From assembly GCA_019351955.1 (NCBI GenBank), contig JABBOE010000029.1:1-33811 (forward strand): a stretch of DNA of 33,811 nucleotides, read 5' to 3'. Made by a program: the position numbers and the translations under genes. This document shows positions 16,856 through 25,549 of the stretch, piece after piece; positions within the stretch are counted from its first letter, which is position 1, and each line of letters starts with the position of its first letter. The notes under the pieces are model-generated. The model saw only the letters and a program-made list of their open reading frames with translations, ran no database searches and was not told the origin of the DNA. Origin of the DNA: Pseudomonadota bacterium (GTDB lineage: Bacteria > Pseudomonadota > Gammaproteobacteria > Burkholderiales > Burkholderiaceae_C).

Positions 16856-18862
16856 ATGATGGCCCTCTCAATTGCCGCGCAGCGCGCTCCGCTCAGGTCG
16901 CCCAAGCGCCCGCAATCGGCGCTGCGCAGCGTATTCGCAGGCGTGGTGGGCGTGTTGTTTGTCTTGCAACTCTGCTTGTTGTCCGTCGTGCATGCGCAGG
17001 AAGGCAAGTTTTTGCCGCCGGATGAAGCCTTTCGCTTTTCGGCTGCCGTCCAAAATCCCAAGGCACTTTTGCTCACCTTCGATATCGCCAAGGGGTACTA
17101 CCTCTATCAGGAACGCTTTCATTTTGAGGCGCAAACTCCCGGTGTGGTTCTGGGTAAGCCCGGGTTTCCGCCTGCGCACAAGAAGTTCGACAAGAATCTC
17201 GGCCATGAGGTGGCGCATTACCGGACTCAGGTCGTGATTCCGCTTCCCGTGGACGCGGCGCCGGGCGCCTTCAAGTTGCAGGTGACCTACCAGGGCTGCT
17301 CAGATCAGGGGCTGTGCTATCCACCGATCGACAAGACTGTCGACGTCGGCCTGAAGGGCTTTGGAGGCCAGGGCACCGCGAGCATCGAGGGCGATGCTGG
17401 CCAGACGACTGCGACAGCCGCCGCAGGCGGTCTTCTGCGTGGATTGTTCGGCGAGGCGGGCACTGCGTCTTCGCCGACGAAGACCGAGGCGAGCGGCCCT
17501 GCGGCAACCTCCTCAGGTGCAGTGCCCAGCTCCCCAAGTACGGCGACGGTCGCGAGGGCAGGCCAAGTCGGCGCCGGCGAGACATCGCGTATCGGCGCAG
17601 CATTGGCCACCGGAAGGCTGCTGTCAATCGTTCCCATGTTTGTGCTCTTTGGGTTGCTGTTGGCATTTACGCCGTGTGTGCTCCCGATGATTCCAATCCT
17701 GTCGAGCATCATTGTCGGCCATGGAGCGAGGGTGTCGCGAGGGCGCGGATTTGCGCTAGCTGTTGTCTATTCGTTGGGCATGGCGTTGGTCTATACGGCG
17801 TTCGGCATTGCGGCTGGCCTCCTTGGGCAGGGTTTGGCGGCTTCGCTACAGGATCCAACGGTGCTGTCAACGTTTGCCGCGCTGTTGGTTCTGCTGTCGC
17901 TGTCAATGTTCGGTTTTTATGAGCTGCAGCTGCCCAGCCAACTGCAGAGCAGGCTTTCGAACACGTCGGGCAAGCTTCAAGGCGGACATTTCGCCGGAGT
18001 CTTCATCATGGGGGGGGTGTCGGCACTGATTGTCGGGCCTTGCGTAGCCGCTCCGCTGGCGGGTGCCCTCCTTTACATCAGTCAGACCGGAAACGCCTTC
18101 GTCGGCGGTGTTGCGTTGTTTTCGCTCGCCGCCGGCATGAGTGTGCCACTGCTCATCGTCGGCCTGGGCGCTGGCACGCTTTTGCCCAAGGCAGGTGGCT
18201 GGATGGACGGTGTGAAGAGTTTCTTCGGCGTGCTGCTCATCGCAACGGCGCTGTACATGATCACACCGGTATTGCCTTCTTGGCTGCTTATGTTGGCTTG
18301 GGCAGCACTGCTCATTATCAGTGCCACGTATTTACGCGCATTCGATCGCCTGCCGGATGACGCCTCGGGCTGGGCGAGGCTGTTCAAGGGTTTTGGGGTC
18401 GTTCTGGCAATGCTTGGTGCCGTCCTCGTCGCCGGTTTGGCTGCAGGGAGCCGCGATATCCTGCAGCCACTGGGGGGGCTCGAGCGCGGCGGCGCAGCGG
18501 CCGCTCAAGTCGCGCCGCTGCAATTTTCTCGCGTCAAAACCGTCACCGAGCTTGATCGCACTGTTGCACAGAGCAGCAGGCCTGTCATGCTTGATTTTTA
18601 CGCTGACTGGTGTGTGTCGTGCAAAGAAATGGAACATTTCACCTTCACGGATCCTGCAGTGATGCAAAAGCTCCAAACCGTGACCCTTGTCCAGGCCGAC
18701 GTGACAGCAAATAATGCCGATGACAAGGCGTTGCTCAAGCGCTTTGATCTGTTTGGCCCGCCGGGGATCATCTTTTTCAGTGGCGGCAAGGAGGTTGGAC
18801 GCGTCGTGGGGTTCGAAGACGCAAAGACGTTTCTCGCCTCATTGCAAAGGGCGGGCGTTTAG
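16856..18862 (+). CDS. dsbD: Thiol:disulfide interchange protein DsbD
   Basis: A 668-residue protein with all parts of DsbD. A signal or membrane segment (about residues 24-47) ends in VHAQEG. The periplasmic alpha domain has CSDQGLCYPP, C148 and C154. The membrane domain has C274 in TPCVLPMIP and C396 in GPCVAAPL. The C-terminal thioredoxin domain has WCVSCKE, C586 and C589. Electrons pass from cytosolic thioredoxin across the membrane to DsbC and cytochrome c maturation factors. A long A/S/T-rich linker (about 175-245) joins the first two domains. The start is a tandem ATGATG behind CAGGAGA. The gene commonly lies near rplQ in Burkholderiales. Confidence 0.96.
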   Translation: MMALSIAAQRAPLRSPKRPQSALRSVFAGVVGVLFVLQLCLLSVVHAQEGKFLPPDEAFRFSAAVQNPKALLLTFDIAKGYYLYQERFHFEAQTPGVVLGKPGFPPAHKKFDKNLGHEVAHYRTQVVIPLPVDAAPGAFKLQVTYQGCSDQGLCYPPIDKTVDVGLKGFGGQGTASIEGDAGQTTATAAAGGLLRGLFGEAGTASSPTKTEASGPAATSSGAVPSSPSTATVARAGQVGAGETSRIGAALATGRLLSIVPMFVLFGLLLAFTPCVLPMIPILSSIIVGHGARVSRGRGFALAVVYSLGMALVYTAFGIAAGLLGQGLAASLQDPTVLSTFAALLVLLSLSMFGFYELQLPSQLQSRLSNTSGKLQGGHFAGVFIMGGVSALIVGPCVAAPLAGALLYISQTGNAFVGGVALFSLAAGMSVPLLIVGLGAGTLLPKAGGWMDGVKSFFGVLLIATALYMITPVLPSWLLMLAWAALLIISATYLRAFDRLPDDASGWARLFKGFGVVLAMLGAVLVAGLAAGSRDILQPLGGLERGGAAAAQVAPLQFSRVKTVTELDRTVAQSSRPVMLDFYADWCVSCKEMEHFTFTDPAVMQKLQTVTLVQADVTANNADDKALLKRFDLFGPPGIIFFSGGKEVGRVVGFEDAKTFLASLQRAGV

Positions 18863-18897
18863 CGCTCGCCGCCGACCCCGGGCCGATGGGGGAAGGA

Positions 18898-18919
18898 TCG
18901 CTTGGCGCACGCCAAGCGA
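18898..18919. repeat. Hairpin in the convergent dsbD / oxidoreductase gap
   Basis: TCGCTTGGC (18898-18906) and GCCAAGCGA (18911-18919) are exact complements around GCAC. It lies 36 bp after dsbD and 78 bp before the 3' end of the opposing gene. No T-run is seen on either side, so it may still stop transcription weakly in both directions but is not a textbook terminator. Confidence 0.5.
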
Positions 18920-18996
18920 GGCGAGGCGAGTTCTCGATCGGGGAACGTTCGAATGGACTCGGGCGGCGGCAGCCTAGAAGCGCGCAGCCGGGACAG

Positions 18997-21075
18997 TTAG
19001 GAAACTTCAACGAGGCAATCGTAGAAACACGGTCCAGCGCCGAGATCCGTGAGGCGCTGGTGGGTCAGTGCGTTGACGTTGACAGCCCCGGGTGAAAGCT
19101 TGCGCCACCAGATGCCGAAGGCAACCACCTGCCCGGGGCGTGTGCGTGGACTCACCCGCACGCGGCAGGCGTAGCTGCCACGATCGTTGAATGCGCGCGC
19201 CATCTGCCCGTCGGCAATGCCGCGCGAAGCGGCGTCCTGCGGGTGCAGCAGCATGAGCGGCTCGCTTTCGCTGGCTTGCAAGGAAGGCACATTGACGAAT
19301 GTGGAGTTGAGAAAATTGCGCGCAGGCGGCGAAATCAGGGCCAGTGGGTACCGCGCTGCGAGCTGTGGGGCGGTCGCCTCGGACTCGTAGGGAAGCAACA
19401 CTTCGGGTAGCGGGTCGCGCCCGGCAGCAGCTTCACGCCCCGACCAAAACTCGCACTTTCCAGAGGGCGTCGGAAAGCCGCCTTGCGCGAAAGGTGCTTC
19501 GGGCACTGTGAGCTTCATCCACCCCTGTTCACGCAATGCCTTGAAGGTGATGGCTCCATTGCAAGGGTCGGCCGCAATGGCCTGCGCTGCAATCTGCTCG
19601 TCGGTTTCGGCAAAGCACGCTTCGGTGAAACCCATGCGAGTGGCAAGCTCACGGAATATCTGGCTGTTGGGCTTAGCCTCGCCAAGCGGGTCAATGGCTG
19701 GGTTATTCGCCAGCCAGTAGCGGTGGCCGTAGGCCTTATGCACGTCAAGGTGTTCAAGCTGGGTCGTTGCCGGCAGCACGTAGTCCGCGAGGTCAGCGGT
19801 ATCGGTTTGGAAGTGCTCGAGCACGACGGTGAACAGCTCTTCACGAGCGAAACCCTTGCGCACCGCTTCACCGTCGGGCGCGACCGCCATGGGATTGGAG
19901 TTGTAGACGATGATGGCTTCGATGCGGGGGCCAAATTCCGGGCTGGTAGGGCGTTGAAGATCATCGCCGATGGTGGACATGTTGATCATGCGCGGGGAAC
20001 GACCAGCAAGCAGATCAGGGCGTTCGAGCGCCTCGGTGTTGACTGCGAAATGGTTGGAGCTGGACAGCAGGACACCCCCTGCCGGATCGCGCCAGGCACC
20101 GATGAGGGCTGGCAAGCTGGAGATGGTGCGCACCGCGTTGCCACCACCGCGCACGCGCTGCAGCCCGTAATTGACACGAATGGCAGCCGGCCGCAGCGTC
20201 CCATAGTCCGACGCCAGTTGTCGGATCTGCTCGGCTGGCACGCCGCACACCGTCGCAGCACGCTCGGGCGGCCACTGCAGTGCGCGCTCGCGCAGTGCCT
20301 CAAAGCCCAGCGTGTAGCGCCTGATGTAGTCCTGATCGAGCCAGCCATGGGTGATCAACTCATGGATCAGCGCATACGCCAGCGCAGCATCAGTGCCTGG
20401 GCGCAGCTGAATGTGCTCGTGGCATTTGTCGGCTGTCTCATGGCGCCAAGGGTCGATGCACACCAGTTTGGCCCCGGCGCGCTTGGCGCGCTGTGCATAG
20501 GTCCAGAAATGCAGGTTGCTGGTGATGCTGTTGCTGCCCCAAATCAGGATCAGCCGGCTGTGCGCGAATTGCTCCACATCCATGCCGACCTTGCCTCCGA
20601 GGACCGCATCCAGCCCTGCCCCTCCTGCGGCAGAGCAGATCGTGCGATTGAGTTTGCTTGCCCCCAGCTTGTGAAAAAACCGCGCAGCCATGGCTTCCCC
20701 CTGCACCAGGCCCATGGTTCCCGCGTAGCTGTAGGGCAAGATGGCTTCGGGGTTGCGGGCACCAATTGTGCCCAGCTTCGCGGCGATGTCATCGAGTGCC
20801 TCGTCCCAGCCGACCTGTGCAAATTGCCCACTGCCCTTTGCGCCGACCCTCTTGAGGGGATGCAGCAGGCGCTGGGGGTGATAGGTCCGCTCGGTATAAC
20901 GCGACACTTTCGTGCAAAGCGCGCCATGGGTCGTGGGATGATCCGGATCCCCACGCACAGCGGTGGCCACGCTGTCTTCCACCGTGACCAAGAGGGCACA
21001 GGTGTCAGGGCAGTCATGTGGGCACGCGCCGCGCACGGTTATTACAGGACGTTGTGTGGGAGCAAGGTCAGCCAT
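18997..21075 (-). CDS. Molybdopterin oxidoreductase with an Fe4S4 cluster, cytosolic
   Basis: A 692-residue protein of the DMSO reductase / formate dehydrogenase superfamily. The N-terminal cluster motif is CPHDCPDTC with C18, C22, C26 and then C54. C147 in RTICSAAGG aligns by position with the molybdenum-ligand cysteine of NapA-type enzymes (my alignment by eye). The middle has LILIWGSNSITSNLHFW, the C-terminus the molybdopterin-dinucleotide-binding block. No Tat signal is seen, so the enzyme should be cytosolic. The frame is open another 97 codons upstream, but ATG at 21075 matches the usual start. No electron-transfer subunit or cofactor gene is adjacent. The substrate cannot be read from the sequence. 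Confidence 0.88.
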   Translation of the reverse strand: MADLAPTQRPVITVRGACPHDCPDTCALLVTVEDSVATAVRGDPDHPTTHGALCTKVSRYTERTYHPQRLLHPLKRVGAKGSGQFAQVGWDEALDDIAAKLGTIGARNPEAILPYSYAGTMGLVQGEAMAARFFHKLGASKLNRTICSAAGGAGLDAVLGGKVGMDVEQFAHSRLILIWGSNSITSNLHFWTYAQRAKRAGAKLVCIDPWRHETADKCHEHIQLRPGTDAALAYALIHELITHGWLDQDYIRRYTLGFEALRERALQWPPERAATVCGVPAEQIRQLASDYGTLRPAAIRVNYGLQRVRGGGNAVRTISSLPALIGAWRDPAGGVLLSSSNHFAVNTEALERPDLLAGRSPRMINMSTIGDDLQRPTSPEFGPRIEAIIVYNSNPMAVAPDGEAVRKGFAREELFTVVLEHFQTDTADLADYVLPATTQLEHLDVHKAYGHRYWLANNPAIDPLGEAKPNSQIFRELATRMGFTEACFAETDEQIAAQAIAADPCNGAITFKALREQGWMKLTVPEAPFAQGGFPTPSGKCEFWSGREAAAGRDPLPEVLLPYESEATAPQLAARYPLALISPPARNFLNSTFVNVPSLQASESEPLMLLHPQDAASRGIADGQMARAFNDRGSYACRVRVSPRTRPGQVVAFGIWWRKLSPGAVNVNALTHQRLTDLGAGPCFYDCLVEVS

Positions 21076-21216
21076 GGCAGGAGTATGGTTGGGCGATCGG
21101 CGCGACAAATGCCAAGTGTAGGCCGCACCCATGCCCTTGATCGGCGCCTTGGGCAATGCGCAGCTGTTTGGGTGAAAATGCGCTAGGCATTCTTGACTTA
21201 TACACGGGAGACGTCC

Positions 21217-22410
21217 ATGCAGATCATCGACTCCATCGTCGTCGAGGCACCACGCTTTCGCGATATCCGGCGTGATCTTCACGCGCACCCAGAGCTGTGT
21301 TTTGAGGAAAACCGCACGAGCGACACCATTGCCGCGCTTTTGGCTGAGTGGGGCCTGCAGGTGCACCGCGGGCTGGGGGGCACGGGCGTCGTGGCGGTGA
21401 TCAACGGCAGTTTGGGGCAGGGCCGTTCGATTGGATTGCGTGCGGATATCGATGCGCTACCCGTCACTGAAAAAAACACGTTTCCCCACGCCAGCACCCA
21501 CCAAGGCAAGATGCACGCCTGCGGCCACGACGGGCATACTGCCATGCTTCTGGCGGCGGCGTATCACCTGAGCCGGCACCGTGACTTCGCTGGCCGGGTG
21601 GTCTGCATTTTCCAGCCAGCGGAGGAGGGCGGTGGGGGGGCGCGCGAGATGATCAAGGATGGCCTATTTGACCGTTTCCCTGTTGACGCCGTATTCGGGA
21701 TGCACAATTGGCCAGGCATACCCGCGGGGCACATGGCGCTGCGTGCCGGTCCGGTCATGGCCTCGAGCAATGAGTTCCACATCGTCGTGCGAGGCAAGGG
21801 CTCACATGCAGCCATGCCCCACCTTGGGCTGGACCCAGTGCCCGTGGCGTGCCAAATGGTGCAGGCCTTTCAGACGATCCTCACGCGCAACAAGAACCCC
21901 CAAGACGCTGCGGTCATTTCCGTCACCATGATCCATGCAGGCGAGGCCACGAATGTCGTGCCGGACACGGCCGAGGTCCAGGGTACGGTGCGCACGTTTA
22001 CCAACGAGGTGCTGGACATGATCGAGTCGCGCATGCGCGAGGTCGCGACGCACATCGCCGCTGCGTTCGGAGTGCAGTGCGACTTCGCGTTACGGCGCAA
22101 CTATCCGCCGACGATCAACCATGTCGCCGAGACCGAATTCGCTCGTAAGGTCATGATTGAACTCGTGGGCCAGGACGCTGTGCACCGGTTCGAGCCGTCT
22201 ATGGGGGCTGAGGACTTTGCGTACATGCTGCAGGCTCGGCCAGGCGCTTATCTCATCATCGGTAACGGCGGCGGCGATCACCGCAGTGCCGGCCATGGCG
22301 CTGGCCCCTGCACGCTTCACAACGCAAGTTACGACTTCAACGACGAGATCATCCCCGTGGGGGCCAGCTATTGGGTTCAACTCGCGCGACGCTGGCTGGC
22401 GCAGGACTAA
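21217..22410 (+). CDS. M20D family metal-dependent amidohydrolase
   Basis: A 397-residue protein of the hippurate hydrolase / IAA-amino acid hydrolase group. Metal-binding motifs are LHAHPE at 21-26, ACGHDGHT (C102, H104), PAEEGGGG (E136, E137) and GMHNWPG (H163). The dimerisation domain has GKGSHAAMPHLGLDPV, and the C-terminal MGAEDFAYML matches the family. It would hydrolyse the amide bond of an N-acyl amino acid or a related compound in the cytosol. GGGAG at 21206-21210 supports the ATG at 21217; a TTG at 21193 is not needed. It is divergent from the molybdoenzyme across 141 bp. Confidence 0.93.
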   Translation: MQIIDSIVVEAPRFRDIRRDLHAHPELCFEENRTSDTIAALLAEWGLQVHRGLGGTGVVAVINGSLGQGRSIGLRADIDALPVTEKNTFPHASTHQGKMHACGHDGHTAMLLAAAYHLSRHRDFAGRVVCIFQPAEEGGGGAREMIKDGLFDRFPVDAVFGMHNWPGIPAGHMALRAGPVMASSNEFHIVVRGKGSHAAMPHLGLDPVPVACQMVQAFQTILTRNKNPQDAAVISVTMIHAGEATNVVPDTAEVQGTVRTFTNEVLDMIESRMREVATHIAAAFGVQCDFALRRNYPPTINHVAETEFARKVMIELVGQDAVHRFEPSMGAEDFAYMLQARPGAYLIIGNGGGDHRSAGHGAGPCTLHNASYDFNDEIIPVGASYWVQLARRWLAQD

Positions 22411-22643
22411 GTGCGCGGTGCCCGCACATCGGATGCGCAGCTTTGCCGACGCCACAGATCCCCGCTTGCGCACCCCCGTCATGCGCGAATCAAGCTGGGC
22501 GTCCACGCTGATTCCCTCGGTCTAGCTTCGGCTCCGGTGGGGTGGGTGCCCAGCGCCACGGGAATTGCAATCCAGGACCAGTTCCGTACGAGACATCGAC
22601 ACTGCCGACGTGGGCAGCCTGCTGCGGCGCCGTCGCCTTGCCG
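22411..22643. other. Convergent intergenic region, no feature recognised
   Basis: These 233 bp lie between the convergent amidohydrolase and SPOR-protein genes. An open frame crosses it on the + strand, but its translation has no recognisable motif, no start signal and runs into the opposite gene. GTGCG and CGCAC just after the amidohydrolase stop could form a weak hairpin. I see nothing else. Confidence 0.5.
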
Positions 22644-23423
22644 TCATCGGCCAGGGCAAGCTTCCGGTGTCTTACCTTTGAGTGCGGCGGTGCCGAGCTT
22701 GTGAAGGTTTGCCGCCTGCTCCTTGGTCAGACCATCGAGCACCCAAGTCGTCGCCTGCATGTCCAGGTTGCGTTGCACCACATGGGCGCTACTGACACCC
22801 TTGGCTTGCACGATGGCGAGCTGCGCTTGCGCGGCCGCCTCGGTGCTTAGCACCCCGAGCGATATGCCCGGCATGTAACGTGGCCGGTCAGGTACTGCAG
22901 CGTAGCTGCCCTCCTTGAGTCCCAGACGTTGAAGCTCCCCGAGTTTGCGCTTGAGGGTGTCGGTATCCGGGTATGGCCCCATCAGGACCATCCATTGAGG
23001 TGGAAGCGGGCGTTGCTTTTCAACCGGTGCGAACCCTGCTGCATGCAGGGCCGTGCCGACGGCGGAGCTCGCCGTCAGGTAGGGTCCGACTTGCAAGCAC
23101 ACGGGGCTTTTGACGGTTCCCGCGCCAGATGCCGCAGCCGCCGGCGCGGAGCCAATGGGGGCTGGCGCCGGGCTTGCCTCGGACACCGGTGCCGCAGGGA
23201 TTGACGCGGTGGATGCGCGACGATCTGGCGCCGATGCGTCCGTAGCATCGGGCACGAAGGTGCGCGCAGCAATGGTCAGGCGCTCCGGATGGATTTGCTG
23301 CCGTAGGCGCTGCGGTTCGCCAACCGTCGCCGGACCCAGACCTGCCGCGCGCAGGTATCCGTGCGACCAGGCAAAAAACCCGAGGTTGGCCAGAATCAGA
23401 AGCAAGACGATGGTGCGCAGCAT
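22644..23423 (-). CDS. SPOR-like single-pass membrane protein
   Basis: A 259-residue protein starting MLRTIVLLLILANLGFFAW, an N-terminal membrane anchor. An A/P/S-rich linker (about residues 55-105) follows. The C-terminal half (about 107-220) has the pattern of SPOR domains: VCLQVGPYLTASSAVGTALH, QWMVLMGPYPDTDTLKRKL, then a second block. SPOR domains bind denuded peptidoglycan at the division septum. A start 11 codons upstream is open but would put polar residues ahead of the anchor. It lies 39 bp after birA. Betaproteobacteria often carry such a gene after birA and coaX. Confidence 0.75.
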   Translation of the reverse strand: MLRTIVLLLILANLGFFAWSHGYLRAAGLGPATVGEPQRLRQQIHPERLTIAARTFVPDATDASAPDRRASTASIPAAPVSEASPAPAPIGSAPAAAASGAGTVKSPVCLQVGPYLTASSAVGTALHAAGFAPVEKQRPLPPQWMVLMGPYPDTDTLKRKLGELQRLGLKEGSYAAVPDRPRYMPGISLGVLSTEAAAQAQLAIVQAKGVSSAHVVQRNLDMQATTWVLDGLTKEQAANLHKLGTAALKGKTPEACPGR

Positions 23424-23462
23424 GGCGGCAGGTGGTGGGTCGTTCGCGGCGAGCAACGGGGA

Positions 23463-24287
23463 TCAGGGTGATCGTAACGAGGCGCCAGCTCCAGCCAGAC
23501 GCAGTGATACATCGCCGCTAGACACTCGGCGCAAGCCTTGGGGCGTTTCCAGCAAAAGGTACCCGGATTCATCCACGCCCAGGGCTATCCCCGTATGGCG
23601 TGTCTCACCTTGGTCAAGAACAACCACCGCCTGGCCCGCCCATGCGTGCAGATGATTCCAGGCATCGATCCAGGGGGTCAAGCCCGATTGCGCGTAGATG
23701 GGAAGACCGGCTAGCAGAGCTGGCGCAAGCCTGCGCAAGATGTCCCAGCGGTCCGGTGGATTGATCCCGATGGCATCCAGTCCCGTTGCTTGTGGCATGT
23801 CGGGCGGCGTGCGCAGGTTCAGGCCAATGCCGATCACGGCCCAGCGCGCCTGGGGTGTGTCGGCCAACTCCACGAGAACCCCCGCAAGTTTGCGTCCATG
23901 GAGCAATACGTCGTTGGGCCATTTCAGGCGCGCCTCGCTGGACCCCAGGCCATGCAGGCTTTGCGTGAGCCACACGCCCACTGCCACACTAAGCCCCGCA
24001 ATGGCAGCACCGGGGGCGAAAGGCCAAGCCAGCGAGGTCAGCAAGCTGTTGCCTGCGTCCTGCCAGACACGCGCTTGGCGCCCACGCCCTGCGGTCTGGT
24101 GGCCGACCACCAGAAGCTGGGGGCTCAACGTCCCACCGCCTGCGCGCACACGCTGCAGCAGGTCGGCATTGGTCGATGTCGTCTGCTCCATCCAGCTCAC
24201 GCTGCAGGCGAGGTTTTGCGCGGCGAGTTGACCTGCGAGGATTTGCGCCTTCTGCGCCTCGATGAGGTGGAAAGTGTCGGAGCGCAT
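23463..24287 (-). CDS. birA: Biotin--[acetyl-CoA-carboxylase] ligase, monofunctional
   Basis: A 274-residue enzyme joining biotin to the biotin carboxyl carrier protein through biotinyl-AMP. Motifs: STNADLL (38-44), the biotin/ATP loop GRGRQARVW (67-75), LKWPNDVLLHGRKLAGVLVE (121-140), VIGIGLNLRTP, and a C-terminal SH3-like domain (GIALGVDESGYLLLET). The N-terminal winged helix of E. coli BirA is absent, so it cannot be a biotin-operon repressor of that kind. Start: ATG at 24287, five bases after the SET gene stop; an upstream frame to 24347 lies inside that gene. Confidence 0.92.
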   Translation of the reverse strand: MRSDTFHLIEAQKAQILAGQLAAQNLACSVSWMEQTTSTNADLLQRVRAGGGTLSPQLLVVGHQTAGRGRQARVWQDAGNSLLTSLAWPFAPGAAIAGLSVAVGVWLTQSLHGLGSSEARLKWPNDVLLHGRKLAGVLVELADTPQARWAVIGIGLNLRTPPDMPQATGLDAIGINPPDRWDILRRLAPALLAGLPIYAQSGLTPWIDAWNHLHAWAGQAVVVLDQGETRHTGIALGVDESGYLLLETPQGLRRVSSGDVSLRLAGAGASLRSP

Positions 24288-24292
24288 GGGCG

Positions 24293-24805
24293 TCAGCGCT
24301 TGGGAGCAAGCATGGTGCCGCGGCAGGTCGGTGCGCCGCAATGGCACGTATATTCGCGTTTAACCTTGGACGTGTAGCGCACGTCCAGACTCAGGCGATA
24401 GTCGTAGAAGATCTCCTCGCCCGCGGAGATGTCGCGCAGTGCGTAAATGAATACGCGCTCGCCTTGCTGCCGTGCTTCGCAGTTGGGGTCGCATGCGTGG
24501 TTAATCCATCGCGCGCTATTGCCGCCCACATTCGCGTCAATCACGCGGCTGTCATCGAGTGAGAAGTAAAACGTATGCGTGGGGTGCAAAGGGTCGTGCG
24601 GATGGCGGCGCTGGGCCTCATCCCAGGAGATGCGTTCGCCTCGGTATTCCAAGATGCGGTCGCCTGCTGCGATGGTGAAGCGAGCGAACACACCCTTGCC
24701 GTGCACCGGGGACGTTCGCACCTCCGTTTGACGCGGCTTCAGGCGCGCGCCGTCTGGCGCGGCGTGCCCAACCTTTGACAGGGATGTTGTGTGCTCGGTT
24801 TTCAA
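24293..24805 (-). CDS. SET domain protein, probable lysine methyltransferase
   Basis: A protein of about 170 residues if read from TTG at 24805. SET motifs are in order: SPVHGKGVFA (32-41), EYRGERIS (53-60), ARWINHACDPNCEA (98-111, the S-adenosylmethionine-binding NHxCxPN block), EEIFYDYRL (130-138), then post-SET cysteines C154, C156 and C161 in CHCGAPTC. Family members transfer methyl groups from S-adenosylmethionine to lysine; the bacterial substrate is generally unknown. No ATG fits: the only one lies far upstream inside the opposing tlpA-like gene. GTG at 24721 is an alternative start. It overlaps no gene and heads a SET-birA-SPOR group. Confidence 0.85.
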   Translation of the reverse strand: MKTEHTTSLSKVGHAAPDGARLKPRQTEVRTSPVHGKGVFARFTIAAGDRILEYRGERISWDEAQRRHPHDPLHPTHTFYFSLDDSRVIDANVGGNSARWINHACDPNCEARQQGERVFIYALRDISAGEEIFYDYRLSLDVRYTSKVKREYTCHCGAPTCRGTMLAPKR

Positions 24806-24926
24806 GGCTTGGTGGAAACTGGTTAAAGTAGAAAAAGAGAAGCGCGTTCGCCACCCAGCTTGGCGCCGCGCGCGGAATGCTTCCACGCCGGCCGCAGTTC
24901 GGGGCGGCCATAGAACACGCCATGCA

Positions 24927-24950
24927 CGCTCAAAGACGATATTCTGAGCG
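24927..24950 (+). promoter_or_regulatory. Small inverted repeat before the TlpA-like gene
   Basis: CGCTCA (24927-24932) and TGAGCG (24945-24950) flank AAGACGATATTC, in the 168-bp space between the divergent SET and TlpA-like genes. It could be an operator or a transcript hairpin. Six-base arms can arise by chance, so confidence is low. Confidence 0.25.
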
Positions 24951-24973
24951 AAGGAATTGTAAGGAGACCCACC

Positions 24974-25531
24974 ATGCACGAGCAGCGGCGCACCCATTTC
25001 AAAGGTTTTGTCGCTGGGGTCGTGGCCGCCATACTTGCCCCGGCAGTGCGCGGGCAAGCGATGACGCAGGCCGCGGCGATCGGTGGAGGCAAGCAGAAGA
25101 ACTCCGCTTCGCTTCCGAGTGTGGGCAGTACATTTGGTTTGCCCTCCCGCATTGCGCTCATGAATGGTGAAGAGCTGCATGCGCGGGACCTTCAAGGCAA
25201 GCTGTTGGTCTTGGAATATTGGGCGACTTGGTGCCCGTTTTGCGCCCGCCAAATGCCCCATCTGGAGGAGCTTTACAAAAAGAAGCGCGGGCAGGGCCTC
25301 GTTGTTCTCGGGTTGTCTGTCGATAAAGAAGGGACTGAGGTGCCAGCCTATATCAAAAAGCACGGCGTGAGTTTTCCCGTAGCTTGGCTGTCGCCCGAGC
25401 TTTCCCGCCAGTTGCCCAAACCCGCCGGTCTCCCTGTCACCATTGTGATTGGCCGTGACGGCCGCGTGAAGATGGCTGAAGCTGGCGAGATGTTTCCTGA
25501 AGACATTGCTGGCATCGCCAAATTCCTCTAA
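24974..25531 (+). CDS. TlpA-like thioredoxin-fold protein
   Basis: A 185-residue protein with an N-terminal hydrophobic segment (about residues 10-26, AVRGQA after it), probably a membrane anchor or signal, and a thioredoxin domain with the active site ATWCPFCARQMP (C87, C90). Other family marks are ARDLQGKLLVLEYW and the cis-proline turn PAGLPVTIVIGRDG. It should reduce or shuffle disulfides in the periplasm, possibly fed by DsbD, which is also in this window (inference). TAAGGAGA is a strong binding site. It precedes topB by 18 bp and is probably co-transcribed with it. Confidence 0.9.
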   Translation: MHEQRRTHFKGFVAGVVAAILAPAVRGQAMTQAAAIGGGKQKNSASLPSVGSTFGLPSRIALMNGEELHARDLQGKLLVLEYWATWCPFCARQMPHLEELYKKKRGQGLVVLGLSVDKEGTEVPAYIKKHGVSFPVAWLSPELSRQLPKPAGLPVTIVIGRDGRVKMAEAGEMFPEDIAGIAKFL

Positions 25532-25549
25532 GACACCATACAGCCATCC

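Noticed and set aside
19483-21186. A 567-codon open frame on the + strand
   Set aside because: It lies wholly antisense to the molybdopterin oxidoreductase, has no recognisable motif, and the opposite strand carries complete Fe-S and cofactor-binding motifs. It is a high-GC shadow frame.
24806-25363. Upstream ATG extension of the SET protein to 356 residues
   Set aside because: The extra part is antisense to the TlpA-like gene and has no domain; SET proteins of this kind are about 150-170 residues.
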